Below, in pieces: positions 40,055 to 49,410 of a DNA stretch of 64,000 nt. Origin of the DNA: Pseudomonas sp. AOB-7. GTDB lineage: Bacteria; Pseudomonadota; Gammaproteobacteria; Pseudomonadales; Pseudomonadaceae. Location: NCBI RefSeq assembly GCF_003696305.1, contig NZ_RFFK01000005.1:124001-188000 (forward strand), given 5' to 3'. The notes beneath the pieces were generated by a model that was not told the origin of the DNA, did no database searches, and saw only the letters and a program-made list of their open reading frames with translations. The number at the start of each line of letters is the position of its first letter. Position 1 is the first letter of the stretch. A program made the position numbers and the translations under genes.

Positions 40055-40642
40055 ATGCAGCAAACCCTGGTATGGAAACCCTGGAGCAACCCCGGCGTGG
40101 AGACCCTGCGCCTGAGTCAGGACGAAGCCGGCATCCACGCCAGCAGCCACCTGATGCAGAGCCTCAGGGGCGACAGCATAGTCGCCAGCTACCTGCTCGA
40201 CTGCGACCCGCGCTGGCGCTTTCGCCGCCTCTGGCTCAAGGTGGACAACCACGGCCCGCGCAAGCTCTGCCTGCAACGCGATCTCCGCGGCAACTGGCTG
40301 CACAACGGCGAGCCGCGCCCCGATCTGCAGGGCTGCCAGCACGTCATGCTGTCCGCCTCGCCCTTCACCCACACCCCGCTGCTGCAACGCTGCGCCCTGG
40401 AAACCGGGCAGAGCGATGAGGTCCAGGTGGCCTACGTCGACCTGCTCAGCTTGCGGATCGAGCCGCGCCGCCAGCACTACCAGTGCCTGCAGCGCCGCCC
40501 GGGGCAAAACCTCTACCGCAGCCAGGCCGAGGGCAAGCCGAGCTGCGAGTTGACAGTGGACGACCAGGCCCTGCTGCTCAAGGCCAGCGAGCAGTACCTG
40601 CGCATGAGCCAGCGCGGGCTGAAGATCAGCACCCTGGTCTAG
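40055..40642 (+). CDS. Putative glycolipid-binding protein (DUF1089)
   Basis: Protein of 195 residues with the beta-rich pattern of the putative glycolipid-binding family: VWKPWSNPGVETLRLSQDEAGIHASSHLMQ, then YLLDCDPRWRFRRLWLKV, the GNWLHNGEPRPDLQGCQHVMLSASPFTHTPLLQR core, and VAYVDLLSLRIEPRRQHY. No signal peptide, so cytosolic. GGAG at 40043-40046 selects this ATG over one 78 bases upstream. Ligand and role unknown. Convergent with the AzlD gene. Confidence 0.82.
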   Translation: MQQTLVWKPWSNPGVETLRLSQDEAGIHASSHLMQSLRGDSIVASYLLDCDPRWRFRRLWLKVDNHGPRKLCLQRDLRGNWLHNGEPRPDLQGCQHVMLSASPFTHTPLLQRCALETGQSDEVQVAYVDLLSLRIEPRRQHYQCLQRRPGQNLYRSQAEGKPSCELTVDDQALLLKASEQYLRMSQRGLKISTLV

Positions 40643-40651
40643 CGCGTAGCG

Positions 40652-40981
40652 CTAGATCGGCAATTGCCCGAACGCCCAGCGCAGCATGAAGAACACCAGC
40701 AGGCCGCCGCCGATGGTCGCCAGCAGGTGGCGGGTGAAGGCGGCGATGGCGATGGTCGCCAGGCCGGCGAGCAGGTAGGCGTTGTCCAGGCTCGGCGCCC
40801 AGTGCGTGCCGTCCGGCAGCAGCATACCGGGCACCACGATGGCGCTCAGCACCGCCGTCGGCACGTAATGCAGGCCCTGGCGCACCAGCGGCGGGAAACG
40901 CAGGTCGGGAAAGGCGAACAGGCTGTAGCGGGTGGCGAAGGTGATCGCCAGCATGCCCAGGATCAGCAACCAGATATCCAT
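40652..40981 (-). CDS. Branched-chain amino acid exporter small subunit, AzlD type
   Basis: Membrane protein of 109 residues with four predicted helices (MDIWLLILGMLAITFATRYSLFA, then YVPTAVLSAIVVPGML, AYLLAGLATIAIAAFTRH and ATIGGGLLVFFMLRWAF). This is the AzlD/YgaH partner of AzlC. The two subunits together export branched-chain amino acids or methionine. The ATG overlaps the AzlC stop by one base (TGATG), so they are translated together. Confidence 0.88.
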   Translation of the reverse strand: MDIWLLILGMLAITFATRYSLFAFPDLRFPPLVRQGLHYVPTAVLSAIVVPGMLLPDGTHWAPSLDNAYLLAGLATIAIAAFTRHLLATIGGGLLVFFMLRWAFGQLPI

Positions 40982-41691
40982 CACACCAGTTCCTCCTGCA
41001 AGTCCGGCTCGCGCCGCTCCAGCCACACCCCGACCACAATACCGCTGGCCGCCGCGGCCATCAGCCCGAGCTTGTAGGGCAGCGCATGACAGGCCAGCGC
41101 CACCGCCGCGGCGACCAGCGCCGCGGCCAACTGCGGCTGGCTCCTGAGCATCGGCACGACGATGCCGATAAAGGTCGCCAGCATGGCAAAGTCCAGCCCC
41201 CAGTCGCCGATATTCGGCACCGCCTGGCCGAACAGCACGCCGATCAGGGTGCACAGCAGCCAGTTGCCGTACATCGCCAGCGCGGCGCCGAGAAAGTACC
41301 AGTGCCGATACGGCGCGCTGTCGCCGCGGGCGTAGCGCTGCAGCACCACCGCATAGGCCTCGTCGGTCAGCCAGAAGGCCAGCGGCATGCGCCAGCGCTT
41401 GGGCAGGTGGCGCACGTAGGGCTGCAGGCTGGCGCTGTACAGGGCATGGCGCAGGTTGACCACGAAGGTGGTGAGCAGCACCACCGCCATGCCGGCGCCG
41501 CCGGCCAGCAGGCTGACGGCGATGAATTGCGCCGAACCGGCGAACACCAGCGCCGACATGCCCAGGGTCTGCCAGGGGCTGAGTCCGGCGGCGCCGGCCA
41601 GGCTGCCGAAGATGATGCCGAAGGGCATGGCGCCGAGCAGCATCGGCAGCATATCGCGGGCGCCCTGGGTGAATTCGAGATGACGGGACAT
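40981..41691 (-). CDS. Branched-chain amino acid exporter large subunit, AzlC type
   Basis: Inner-membrane protein of 236 residues with the AzlC/YgaZ signature: GAMPFGIIFGSLAGAAGLSPWQTLGMSALVFAGSAQFIAVSLL and TFVVNLRHALYSASLQPYV. About eight helices. Exports amino acids with AzlD. A GGAGGTTCC ribosome site precedes the ATG. An AraC regulator is divergently placed further on (41802-42638, same strand upstream), a common arrangement for its control. Confidence 0.9.
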   Translation of the reverse strand: MSRHLEFTQGARDMLPMLLGAMPFGIIFGSLAGAAGLSPWQTLGMSALVFAGSAQFIAVSLLAGGAGMAVVLLTTFVVNLRHALYSASLQPYVRHLPKRWRMPLAFWLTDEAYAVVLQRYARGDSAPYRHWYFLGAALAMYGNWLLCTLIGVLFGQAVPNIGDWGLDFAMLATFIGIVVPMLRSQPQLAAALVAAAVALACHALPYKLGLMAAAASGIVVGVWLERREPDLQEELV

Positions 41692-41801
41692 GGAACCTCC
41701 TTGGGCCGCTCAGTCTAACCGGCGCCCGCGAGCAGATTCTTGAACGATCTTGCGCCGCCAGGGTGCGCCGTGCGCAGCGAGTCGGGGCCGATCTCGCGGA
41801 T

Positions 41802-42638
41802 TTACTGGCGACAGGCCCTGCGGTATTCGCCCGGCCCCACGCCATAGGCCTGTTTGAACTGCCGCGTCAGATGGCTCTGGTCGGCGAAGCCCAGTTGCGC
41901 GGCGACGCCGGCCGCGCTGCAGCCGCCCTTGAGCAGGGCGCGCGCCTGCTCCAGGCGGCGCTGCTTGAGCCAGGCATGCGGCGGCAGGCCGGTGGCGCGG
42001 CGAAACACCCGGGCGAAGTGAAAGGGCGACAGATTGACCGCCGCCGCCAGCGCCTCCAGCGACGGCGGCTCGCTCAGCTGGCTGGCCAGCAGTTCCTTGG
42101 CCAGCGCCACCGCCCGCGGTTCCTGGCCGACGCCACGCGGCGCCGGCTGGCGCGCGTAACGCTGCAGCAGCTCAAGCATCGCCTCGCGCCACAGGGTCTG
42201 ACGCTGCAGCGCCTCGCTGTGCGGATCCTCCAGCAAGCGGTGCAGTGCGCTCAACCGCGACGCCAGGACCGGGTCGTGATGCACCGTATCCTGGAACATC
42301 GGCGGCGCAGCCGGCGGCAGTTCGAGCTCGGCCAGCAACGCCTCGAAGGTGCCGGGCTGCGGGTAGAACACCCGGTACTGCCAGCCCTGCTCGACGCCCT
42401 TGGAACCGGTGTGCACCTCGTCCGGATTGAGCAAGGCGATGCTGCCGGCGCCCGCCAGGTGGTCGACGCCGCGATAGCGATAGCGCTCGGCGCCGGCTTC
42501 GAGCACGGCGATCACATGGCCGTCGTGCACGTGCGGGGCGAAACGGTGCTCGATGAAGCGCGCGGACAGCAGCTCCAGCCCGTGCAGATCGTCGCTGGCG
42601 CTGAACCGCGCGCGTTCGCCTCCCGCCAATGGCTGCAT
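41802..42638 (-). CDS. AraC family transcriptional regulator
   Basis: Regulator of 278 residues with an N-terminal AraC-ligand cupin domain (HRFAPHVHDGHVIAVLEAGAERYRYRG, about 31-57) and a C-terminal double helix-turn-helix (SLEALAAAVNLSPFHFARVFRRATGLPPHAWLKQRRLEQAR, then VAAQLGFADQSHLTRQFKQAYGVGPGEYRR). This type commonly controls adjacent AzlCD or LysE exporters in Pseudomonas. It is upstream of azlCD on the same strand with a 110-base gap, so direct control is likely. Its stop is 4 bases from the GNAT gene's region. Confidence 0.9.
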   Translation of the reverse strand: MQPLAGGERARFSASDDLHGLELLSARFIEHRFAPHVHDGHVIAVLEAGAERYRYRGVDHLAGAGSIALLNPDEVHTGSKGVEQGWQYRVFYPQPGTFEALLAELELPPAAPPMFQDTVHHDPVLASRLSALHRLLEDPHSEALQRQTLWREAMLELLQRYARQPAPRGVGQEPRAVALAKELLASQLSEPPSLEALAAAVNLSPFHFARVFRRATGLPPHAWLKQRRLEQARALLKGGCSAAGVAAQLGFADQSHLTRQFKQAYGVGPGEYRRACRQ

Positions 42639-42642
42639 GGGC

Positions 42643-43212
42643 TCAGGCGCCGAAGCGCGCCTCCAGCTTCTCGCGCACCTGCGGCCACTCCTGATCGGTG
42701 ATGCTGTACAGCACGGTGTCGTCGAGGCGGCCGTCGGCCAGGCGCCGGTGGTTGCGCAGCAGCCCCTCGCGCACGGCGCCGAGCTTCTCGATGGCGCGCT
42801 GCGAGCGCAGGTTGCTGGCGGCGGTCTTCAGTTGCACGCGGACCATGCCCCAGTTGTCGAAGGCATGCTTGAGCATCAGGTACTTGATGCTGGTATTCAG
42901 CCCGCTGCCGTGCTGGCCGCGGTCGAGCCAGGTCCAGCCGATCTCGCAGGCCGGCAGGTTGTTCATGAAGTCGCCGAAGCGGGTGGTGCCGACCAGCTGC
43001 TCGCCGAGGCGGATGACGAACGGCAGGGCGCGCAACTCGCGCAGATCGCTCAGGGCGCTGCGGTACCAGTCCAGGCGCTGGGTGCCGCTCATGTACAGCA
43101 GCTCGTCGCGATTGGCCTCGGCCAGCGCCACCAGCGCCGGGATATCGGCGTCGGCCAGCGGCTCCAGGCGCAGGGCGCCGCGTTGCAGAGTCACCAGTTG
43201 CGGCTTGAACAT
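42643..43212 (-). CDS. GNAT acetyltransferase (RimJ/RimL-like)
   Basis: Protein of 189 residues: LVTLQRGALRLEPLADADIPALVALAE at the N-terminus, TTRFGDFMNNLPACEIGWTWLDRGQHGSGLNTSIKYLMLKHAFDNW, and the typical VQLKTAASNLRSQRAIEKLGAVREGLLRNHRRLADGRLDDTVLYSI of RimJ/RimL-type protein acetyltransferases. The Q/R-x-x-G-x-A/G loop is modified (RGQHGSG). GAGGAGG before the ATG at 43212 selects the start. Four bases separate it from the AraC gene, so it may be the first gene of that operon. Confidence 0.88.
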   Translation of the reverse strand: MFKPQLVTLQRGALRLEPLADADIPALVALAEANRDELLYMSGTQRLDWYRSALSDLRELRALPFVIRLGEQLVGTTRFGDFMNNLPACEIGWTWLDRGQHGSGLNTSIKYLMLKHAFDNWGMVRVQLKTAASNLRSQRAIEKLGAVREGLLRNHRRLADGRLDDTVLYSITDQEWPQVREKLEARFGA

Positions 43213-43403
43213 AGGGTCCCTCCTCGGACAGCCTCGCAAGCCGGTCACGCTATCAGGCGCGCGCCTGCGGCACAATTGGCCTGCGCTGCCCCGCTCGCTG
43301 CGACCTTGGTCGCAACTGACGCGCGCGGGCTTTGGTGCAACACTGCTGCTTATCGCCGCCGGCCGTGCCGGCGTTCCGTTCTCTCCTGCGTTCCGGAGTC
43401 CGC

Positions 43404-46400
43404 ATGTCGCTGTCCCCCGGGCTGATCGCCGCGGTCGCCCTGATCTACATGGCCATCCTCTTCGCCATCGCCTTCTATGGCGACCGGCGCAGCACGCCCA
43501 TGCCGCCGAAGGTGCGCGCCTGGGTCTACTCGCTGTCGCTGGCGGTCTATTGCACCAGCTGGACCTTCTTCGGCGCAGTCGGCCAGGCCGCCGAACAGCT
43601 GTGGTCGTTCCTGCCGATCTACCTGGGGCCGATCATCCTGCTGCTGAGCATGCCCTGGGTACTGCAGAAGATGGTGATGATCAGCAAGCAGGAGAACATC
43701 ACCTCGATCGCCGACTTTATCGCCGCCCGTTACGGTAAATCCCAGTCGCTCGCCGTGGTGGTGGCGCTGATCTGCCTGGTCGGCGTGCTGCCCTATATCG
43801 CCCTGCAGCTCAAGGGCATCGTCCTCGGCGTCAACCTGCTGATCGGCGAGCACGCGCTGGATACCGGCACCAGTGCCCAGGACACTGCGCTGATCGTGTC
43901 GCTGGCGCTGGCGCTGTTCACCATCCTGTTCGGCACGCGCAACCTCGACGTCACCGAGCACCACCGCGGCATGGTGCTGGCGATCGCCTTCGAGTCGCTG
44001 GTCAAGCTGCTGGCCTTCCTCGCCGTCGGCGCCTTCGTCACCTTCGGCCTGTACAACGGTTTCAACGACCTGCTCGATCAGGCGCACAACACCGCCGAAC
44101 TGGACGCCTTCTGGAACGAGGCGGTGAACTGGCCGGCGCTGCTGGTGCAGACCGGCATGGCGATGATCGCCATCGTCTGCCTGCCGCGGCAGTTCCACGT
44201 CACCGTGGTGGAGAACATCGAACCCAAGGACCTGCGCCTGGCGCGCTGGGTGTTTCCCGCCTACCTGGTGCTGGCCGCACTGTTCGTGGTGCCCATCGCC
44301 CTAGCCGGGCAGATGCTGCTGCCGGCCGGCATCACCCCGGACTCCTTCGTCATCAGCCTGCCACTGGCCGAGGCTCATCCGGGTCTGGCGGTGCTGGCCT
44401 TCATCGGCGGCGCCAGCGCCGCCACCGGCATGGTGATAGTCGCGTCCGTCGCCTTGTCGACCATGATCTCCAACGACATGCTGCTGCCCTGGCTGCTGCG
44501 CCGGCAGAGCACCGAGCGGCCGTTCGAGGCCTTCCGCCACTGGATGCTCACCGCGCGCCGGGTCAGCATCGTGCTGATCCTGCTGCTGGCCTACGTCTGC
44601 TACCGCCTGCTCGGCGAGGGCGCCAGCCTGGCCACCATCGGCCAGGTGTCGTTCGCCGCCATCGGCCAGCTGGCGCCGGCCATGTTCGGCGCCCTGGTGT
44701 GGAAACAGGCCAACCGCCGCGGCGTGTTCGCCGGGCTGATCTTCGGCGCCCTGTTGTGGTTCTACACCCTGGTCCTGCCGCTGGCGGCGCGCGGCATGGG
44801 CTGGTCGCTGGCCAGCTTCCCCGGGCTGAGCACTCTGCTCTACGCGCCCATCGGTCTGCAGGTCGACCCGCTGACCCGCGGCGTGGTGCTGTCGCTGGCC
44901 GGCAACCTGCTGCTGTTCGCCTGGGTCTCCTGGTTCTCCCGCACGCGGGTGTCGGAGCACTGGCAGGCTGGGCGCTTCATCGGCCATGACCTGGGCACCA
45001 AACCGAGCAACCGCAGCCTGCTGGCGGTGCAGGTCGAGGACCTGCTGCTGCTGGCCAGCCGCTTCGTCGGCGAGGAGCGCGCGCGGCAGAGCTTCGTGCG
45101 CTTCGCCGAGCGCCAGGGTAAGCCGTTCGAGGCCAACCAGCCGGCCAACAGCGAATGGATCGCCCACACCGAACGCCTGCTGGCCGGCGTGCTCGGCGCC
45201 TCCAGTACCCGCGCGGTGGTCAAGGCGGCCATCGAAGGCCGCGAGATGCAGGTCGAGGACGTGGTGCGCATCGTCGACGAGGCGTCCGAGGTGCTGCAGT
45301 TCAATCGCGCCCTGCTGCAGGGGGCGATCGAGAACATCACCCAGGGCATCAGCGTGGTCGACCAGAACCTGCGCCTGGTGGCCTGGAACCACCGCTACCT
45401 GGAGCTGTTCGACTACCCCGAGGGGTTGATCTACGTCGGCCGACCGATTGCCGAAATCATCCGCTTCAACGCCGAACGCGGCATGCTCGGCGGCGGCGAC
45501 GTCGAGGAGAACGTGGCCAAGCGCCTGTACTGGATGCGCCAGGGCACCGCGCACAGCTACGAGCGGGTATTCCCCAACGGCCGGGTGATCGAGCTGATCG
45601 GCAACCCCATGCCCGGCGGCGGCTTCGTCATGAGCTTCACCGACATCACCGAATTCCGCGAGGCCGAGCGGGCGCTCAAGGAAGCCAACGAGAGCCTGGA
45701 GCGACGGGTCGCCGAGCGCACCCGGGAGCTGTCCAAGCTCAACCAGGCGCTGACCGAGGCCAAGGCCCACGCCGAGGCCGCCAACCAGTCGAAGACGCGC
45801 TTTCTCGCCGCGGTCAGCCACGACCTGATGCAGCCGCTCAACGCCGCGCGGCTGTTCTCCGCGGCGCTGGCCCACCAGGACGAGGCGCTGCCGCACGAGG
45901 CGCAGGAACTGGTGCGCCATCTGGACAGCGCGCTGCGCTCGGCCGAAGACCTGATCACCGACCTGCTGGACATCTCGCGCCTGGAGAACGGTCGCATTGC
46001 TCCGGATCGCCACCCCTTCGCCCTGGCCAGCCTGTTCGACACCCTCGCCGCCGAGTTCGGCGTGCTGGCCGCCGAACAGGGTATCGACCTGCGCGTGCGC
46101 GGCAGCAAGCAGTGGGTCGACAGCGACAGCAAGCTGCTGCGGCGCATCCTGCAGAACTTCCTGACCAACGCCTTCCGCTACGCCAAGGGCCGCGTGGTGC
46201 TCGGCGTGCGCCGCGAGGGCCAGCATCTGCGCCTGGAGGTGTGGGACCGCGGCGCCGGCATCCCCGAGGACAAGCGCAAGGTGATATTCGAGGAGTTCAA
46301 GCGCCTGGACAGCCACCAGACCCGCGCCGAGAAGGGCCTGGGTCTGGGCCTGGCGATCGCCGACGGCCTGTGCCGGGTGCTCGACCACCGCCTGGAGGTG

Positions 46401-46886
46401 CGTTCCTGGCCGGGCAAGGGCAGCGTGTTCAGCGTCAGCGTGCCGCTGGCGCGCCGGCCGGCGGCCAAGCCCAAGGCGGCGGTCGGCAGCGAGGTCAACG
46501 GCCAGCCGCTGCAGGGCACCCAGGTGCTGTGCATCGACAACGAGGACAGCATCCTCACCGGCATGCACAGCCTGCTGTCGCGCTGGGGCTGCCAGGTGTG
46601 GACGGCGCGCAATCGCCTGGAATGCGAACACCTGCTGAGCGAGGACGTGCGCCCGCAACTGGCGCTGATCGACTACCACCTCGACGAGGGCGAGACCGGC
46701 ACCGAGCTGATGGCCTGGCTGCGCACGCGCCTGGGCGAGCCGGTGCCCGGCGTGGTGATCAGCGCCGACGGCCGCCCGGAGCTGGTGGCCGAGGTGCATG
46801 CCGCCGGCCTCGACTACCTGCCCAAGCCGGTCAAGCCGGCCGCCCTGCGCGCCCTGCTCAGCCGTCATCTGAGCCTGCGCGGCTAA
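43404..46886 (+). CDS. Hybrid sensor histidine kinase with Na+/solute symporter (SLC5-like) domain
   Basis: Protein of 1160 residues, length and layout of PA3271 as I remember it. An N-terminal sodium/solute symporter-like domain with about 13 helices spans 1-520. A PAS-like domain (about 638-750, GISVVDQNLRLVAWNHRYLELFDYP) and a coiled coil follow. HisKA has phospho-acceptor H806 (FLAAVSHDLMQPLN), the HATPase lies at about 905-1020, and the receiver domain has acceptor D1090 (LALIDYHLDEG). Relatives such as CbrA use the transporter-like domain for sensing or transport-coupled control. The partner regulator is not adjacent. CCGGAG precedes the ATG. Confidence 0.92.
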   Translation: MSLSPGLIAAVALIYMAILFAIAFYGDRRSTPMPPKVRAWVYSLSLAVYCTSWTFFGAVGQAAEQLWSFLPIYLGPIILLLSMPWVLQKMVMISKQENITSIADFIAARYGKSQSLAVVVALICLVGVLPYIALQLKGIVLGVNLLIGEHALDTGTSAQDTALIVSLALALFTILFGTRNLDVTEHHRGMVLAIAFESLVKLLAFLAVGAFVTFGLYNGFNDLLDQAHNTAELDAFWNEAVNWPALLVQTGMAMIAIVCLPRQFHVTVVENIEPKDLRLARWVFPAYLVLAALFVVPIALAGQMLLPAGITPDSFVISLPLAEAHPGLAVLAFIGGASAATGMVIVASVALSTMISNDMLLPWLLRRQSTERPFEAFRHWMLTARRVSIVLILLLAYVCYRLLGEGASLATIGQVSFAAIGQLAPAMFGALVWKQANRRGVFAGLIFGALLWFYTLVLPLAARGMGWSLASFPGLSTLLYAPIGLQVDPLTRGVVLSLAGNLLLFAWVSWFSRTRVSEHWQAGRFIGHDLGTKPSNRSLLAVQVEDLLLLASRFVGEERARQSFVRFAERQGKPFEANQPANSEWIAHTERLLAGVLGASSTRAVVKAAIEGREMQVEDVVRIVDEASEVLQFNRALLQGAIENITQGISVVDQNLRLVAWNHRYLELFDYPEGLIYVGRPIAEIIRFNAERGMLGGGDVEENVAKRLYWMRQGTAHSYERVFPNGRVIELIGNPMPGGGFVMSFTDITEFREAERALKEANESLERRVAERTRELSKLNQALTEAKAHAEAANQSKTRFLAAVSHDLMQPLNAARLFSAALAHQDEALPHEAQELVRHLDSALRSAEDLITDLLDISRLENGRIAPDRHPFALASLFDTLAAEFGVLAAEQGIDLRVRGSKQWVDSDSKLLRRILQNFLTNAFRYAKGRVVLGVRREGQHLRLEVWDRGAGIPEDKRKVIFEEFKRLDSHQTRAEKGLGLGLAIADGLCRVLDHRLEVRSWPGKGSVFSVSVPLARRPAAKPKAAVGSEVNGQPLQGTQVLCIDNEDSILTGMHSLLSRWGCQVWTARNRLECEHLLSEDVRPQLALIDYHLDEGETGTELMAWLRTRLGEPVPGVVISADGRPELVAEVHAAGLDYLPKPVKPAALRALLSRHLSLRG

Positions 46887-46968
46887 GTGCGCGATTCGCC
46901 GCTGCAGCCGCTGCGAAGCGACTTCCGCGCGCGACGTGGGTGCCATCCGGGGAGTGCCTGCCCCGGGC

Positions 46969-46982
46969 GGCATCCGGGCTAC
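46969..46982. repeat. GCATCCGGGCTAC repeat arm
   Basis: GGCATCCGGGCTAC is the inverted arm of the GTAGCCCGGATGCC family. A degenerate partner (GCCATCCGGGGAG) lies about 25 bases upstream. It occupies part of the 185-base gap between the hybrid kinase and the DUF4010 gene. Confidence 0.6.
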
Positions 46983-47071
46983 CTCGGGTTTGCCCCGGCC
47001 AACTGATCTGCCGCAATACCCGCCGGCGCCGGCCGACTAGACTGCCTGCATCCCCCGCCCAAGGACGCGCC

Positions 47072-48325
47072 ATGCCCGACGAGCTGCAGACCCTGCTGAA
47101 TTTCGCCAGCGCCCTGGCCGCCGGCCTGCTGATCGGCGCCGAGCGCGGCTGGCAGGAACGCCATGGCGACGACACCCGCCTGGCCGCGGGCATTCGCACC
47201 TACGGCCTGGTCGGCCTGCTCGGCGGCTTCGCCCTGCTGCTCGGCGAGCGCTTCGGCGTGCTCGCCTGGGCGGCGATCTTCCTCGGTTTCGCCGCCCTGG
47301 TGCTGACCGCCTATGCCGGCGACCTGCTGCAGCTGGGCGACCGCGGCCTGACCAGCGAGATGGCGCTGCTGATCACTTTCCTCCTCGGCAGCCTGGCCGT
47401 CGCCGACCAGGCGCCGCTGGCCGCCGCCGGCGCGGTGGCGGTGGCCTTGCTGCTGGGGCTGAAACAGGCGCTGCACGGCGCCCTGCGCCGCCTCAGCGAG
47501 GGCGAAGTGCTCGGCGCGCTGAAGCTGCTGTTCATCTCCCTGGTGCTGCTGCCGGCGCTGCCGAACCAGGGCTACGGCCCCTGGCAGGCGTTCAACCCCT
47601 ACGTGATCTGGTGGATGGTGGTACTAATCGCCGCCATCGGCTTCGCCGCCTACGTGGCGATCCGCCTGGTCGGCACCCGCCACGGCCTGCTGATCACCGC
47701 CCTGCTCGGCGGCATCGTCTCGTCCACGGCGATGACCCTCACCCTCGCCCGCCTGCACGGCGAACGCCGCCTGCAGGCGCTGCTGGCCTGCGGCCTGCTG
47801 GCCACCTCGGCGCTGATGTTCCCGCGAGTGCTGCTGGAGGTCGGGCTGATCAATCCGGCGCTGCTGGCGCAGCTGTTCTGGCCGCTGACCGCCGCTGCGC
47901 TGGTCTACAGCGGCGGCGCCCTGGCGTTCTACCGCCTGGCCGGACGCGAGTCGGACGAAAGCGGCGAGCCGCCGCTGAAGAACCCCTTCGAGCTGGGCCC
48001 GGCGCTGCGCTTCGCCGCCCTGCTGCTGCTGATCCTGTTTCTGGTCGAAGGCGCGCGGCGCTGGCTGGGCGATGCCGGGGTGTATCTGGTGGCGCTGGTC
48101 TCGGGCCTGGCCGACGTCGACGCCATCACCCTGTCGCTGGCGCGCAGCGCGCAGCTGGACCTCGACCAACAGGTGGCGGTACGCGGCATCTTCCTCGCCG
48201 CGCTGAGCAACAGCCTGGTCAAGGCCGGCCTGATCGCCCTGATCGGCGGCCGCCAGCTGGCGCTGCGCACGGCGCCGGTGATGCTCGGCGGCTTGCTGGT
48301 CGGCGCGGCGCTGCTGCTGTTCTGA
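47072..48325 (+). CDS. MgtC/SapB and DUF4010 membrane protein
   Basis: Inner-membrane protein of 417 residues. The N-terminal MgtC/SapB-like domain is ALAAGLLIGAERGWQERHGDDTRLAAGIRTYGLVGLLGG (GxERxxxxR...AGxRTxxLvgl). The C-terminal DUF4010 half has about seven more helices (GTRHGLLITALLGGIVSSTAMTLTLAR, LVSGLADVDAITLSLAR). Members are implicated in magnesium or metal homeostasis, without a defined mechanism. AAGGACG precedes the ATG. Convergent with the MerR gene. Confidence 0.87.
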   Translation: MPDELQTLLNFASALAAGLLIGAERGWQERHGDDTRLAAGIRTYGLVGLLGGFALLLGERFGVLAWAAIFLGFAALVLTAYAGDLLQLGDRGLTSEMALLITFLLGSLAVADQAPLAAAGAVAVALLLGLKQALHGALRRLSEGEVLGALKLLFISLVLLPALPNQGYGPWQAFNPYVIWWMVVLIAAIGFAAYVAIRLVGTRHGLLITALLGGIVSSTAMTLTLARLHGERRLQALLACGLLATSALMFPRVLLEVGLINPALLAQLFWPLTAAALVYSGGALAFYRLAGRESDESGEPPLKNPFELGPALRFAALLLLILFLVEGARRWLGDAGVYLVALVSGLADVDAITLSLARSAQLDLDQQVAVRGIFLAALSNSLVKAGLIALIGGRQLALRTAPVMLGGLLVGAALLLF

Positions 48326-48339
48326 GCACCGGACGCCGC

Positions 48340-49152
48340 TCAGGGGCGCTGCAAGAACCCCTGCAACAGGCGATGCACCCGCTCGCTCAGCTCGCGGTTG
48401 GCGGCCACCGGCAGGCCGCGCGCCAGCTCCGCTTCCACCACCTGCTCGACCAGCGGGCGCAGCTGCAGCAGCTGGGCGCTAAGCGGCTCCAGCTGGTCGG
48501 CATGCGGCAGCGAGGTCTGCAGCAGCGGGTTGACCAGGTGGCCGACGATCATCTGCACGATGCCGGTGGCGACCTGCTCGACGTGGCCGCGAATCGACTC
48601 CAGCTCGTCCAGCAGCGCCGGCAGCGGGATGCCGGCGCGGTACAGCTCGATCCCGGCGGCCAGCAGCCGCGGGCTGGGCACCGCCAGGTGATCGCCGGCG
48701 AACTGCAGCAGGCCGAGGGCCTGGGCGCGGTCGATCACCGCATCATCCAGATCCGCGCCGAAGATCGCCTGCAGCTCGGCGAACTCCAGGCGCCCGGGCT
48801 GCTCGGGCTCGCCCGGGCCGCGGATGGCCTGCTCCAGGCCCAGCACGTGGGCCAGGTCGCGGCCCTGGGCCCAGGCCTCGAACAGCTCGCGAATGCTGGC
48901 GATGCTGTAGCCGCGCTCGAGCAACTGGCCTATCAGCTGCAGCCGCGCCAGGTGCTCGCCGCTGTAGATGCCGACTCGCCCGCGCCGCTCGGGCGGCGGC
49001 AACAGGCCGCGATCCTGATAGGCGCGCACGTTGCGCACGGTGGTCTGCGCCGTCTGGGCCAGCTCGTCGACCGTGTATTCGGCGGCTGCCGCCGCGGCCA
49101 TGGGGGCGGCGCTGCCGAGCAGGCGCTGGAAGAACAGGGAGGCTTGGGTCAT
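48340..49152 (-). CDS. MerR family transcriptional regulator
   Basis: Regulator of 270 residues with an N-terminal extension of about 25 residues and the MerR helix-turn-helix YTVDELAQTAQTTVRNVRAYQDRGLLPPPERRGRVGIYSGEHLARLQLI. A long C-terminal effector region without cysteines points to an organic ligand or protein signal rather than metal. No clear ribosome site precedes 49152; a second ATG at 49101 is possible. Divergent from an alpha/beta hydrolase gene, with a 30-base inverted repeat in the gap as likely operator. Confidence 0.85.
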   Translation of the reverse strand: MTQASLFFQRLLGSAAPMAAAAAAEYTVDELAQTAQTTVRNVRAYQDRGLLPPPERRGRVGIYSGEHLARLQLIGQLLERGYSIASIRELFEAWAQGRDLAHVLGLEQAIRGPGEPEQPGRLEFAELQAIFGADLDDAVIDRAQALGLLQFAGDHLAVPSPRLLAAGIELYRAGIPLPALLDELESIRGHVEQVATGIVQMIVGHLVNPLLQTSLPHADQLEPLSAQLLQLRPLVEQVVEAELARGLPVAANRELSERVHRLLQGFLQRP

Positions 49153-49364
49153 GGCGCGATCATAGCCGCGCGCTTCGCCCGCCAACAACCGCGCCGACGC
49201 CCCCAACCAAGGGCTGGACTTGCCCTGCCCGGCTCCCGCGGCAAATTCGCGCCATGCGCTATAAACCCTGATCTAGAGCGGCTGCAAGGCGCTCGGTAAC
49301 GCCGTAACGCGGCCACCTGCCAAGCGCCGGATCGGCTAGGCAAGCGCGCAGCGGCCCTGAACAA

Positions 49365-49394
49365 TGACGATGACATCGAGCGATGTAACCGTCA
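49365..49394. promoter_or_regulatory. Inverted-repeat operator between MerR and hydrolase genes
   Basis: Core palindrome ACATCG-AG-CGATGT at 49373-49386, extended on both sides by TGACG (49365-49369) and CGTCA (49390-49394). The two 15-base arms match at 12 positions. It sits about 50 bases before the hydrolase reading frame and 210 bases before the MerR gene. A MerR-type dimer site is likely. The rest of the 293-base gap shows no gene apart from the 12-codon leader. Confidence 0.6.
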
Positions 49395-49410
49395 CTTGCC
49401 GGAGCCAGCC

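Noticed and set aside
44301..46973. 890-codon minus-strand open frame opposite the hybrid sensor kinase
   Set aside because: Low-complexity His/Gln/Arg/Leu-rich translation, no ribosome site and no motifs; shadow of the kinase gene.
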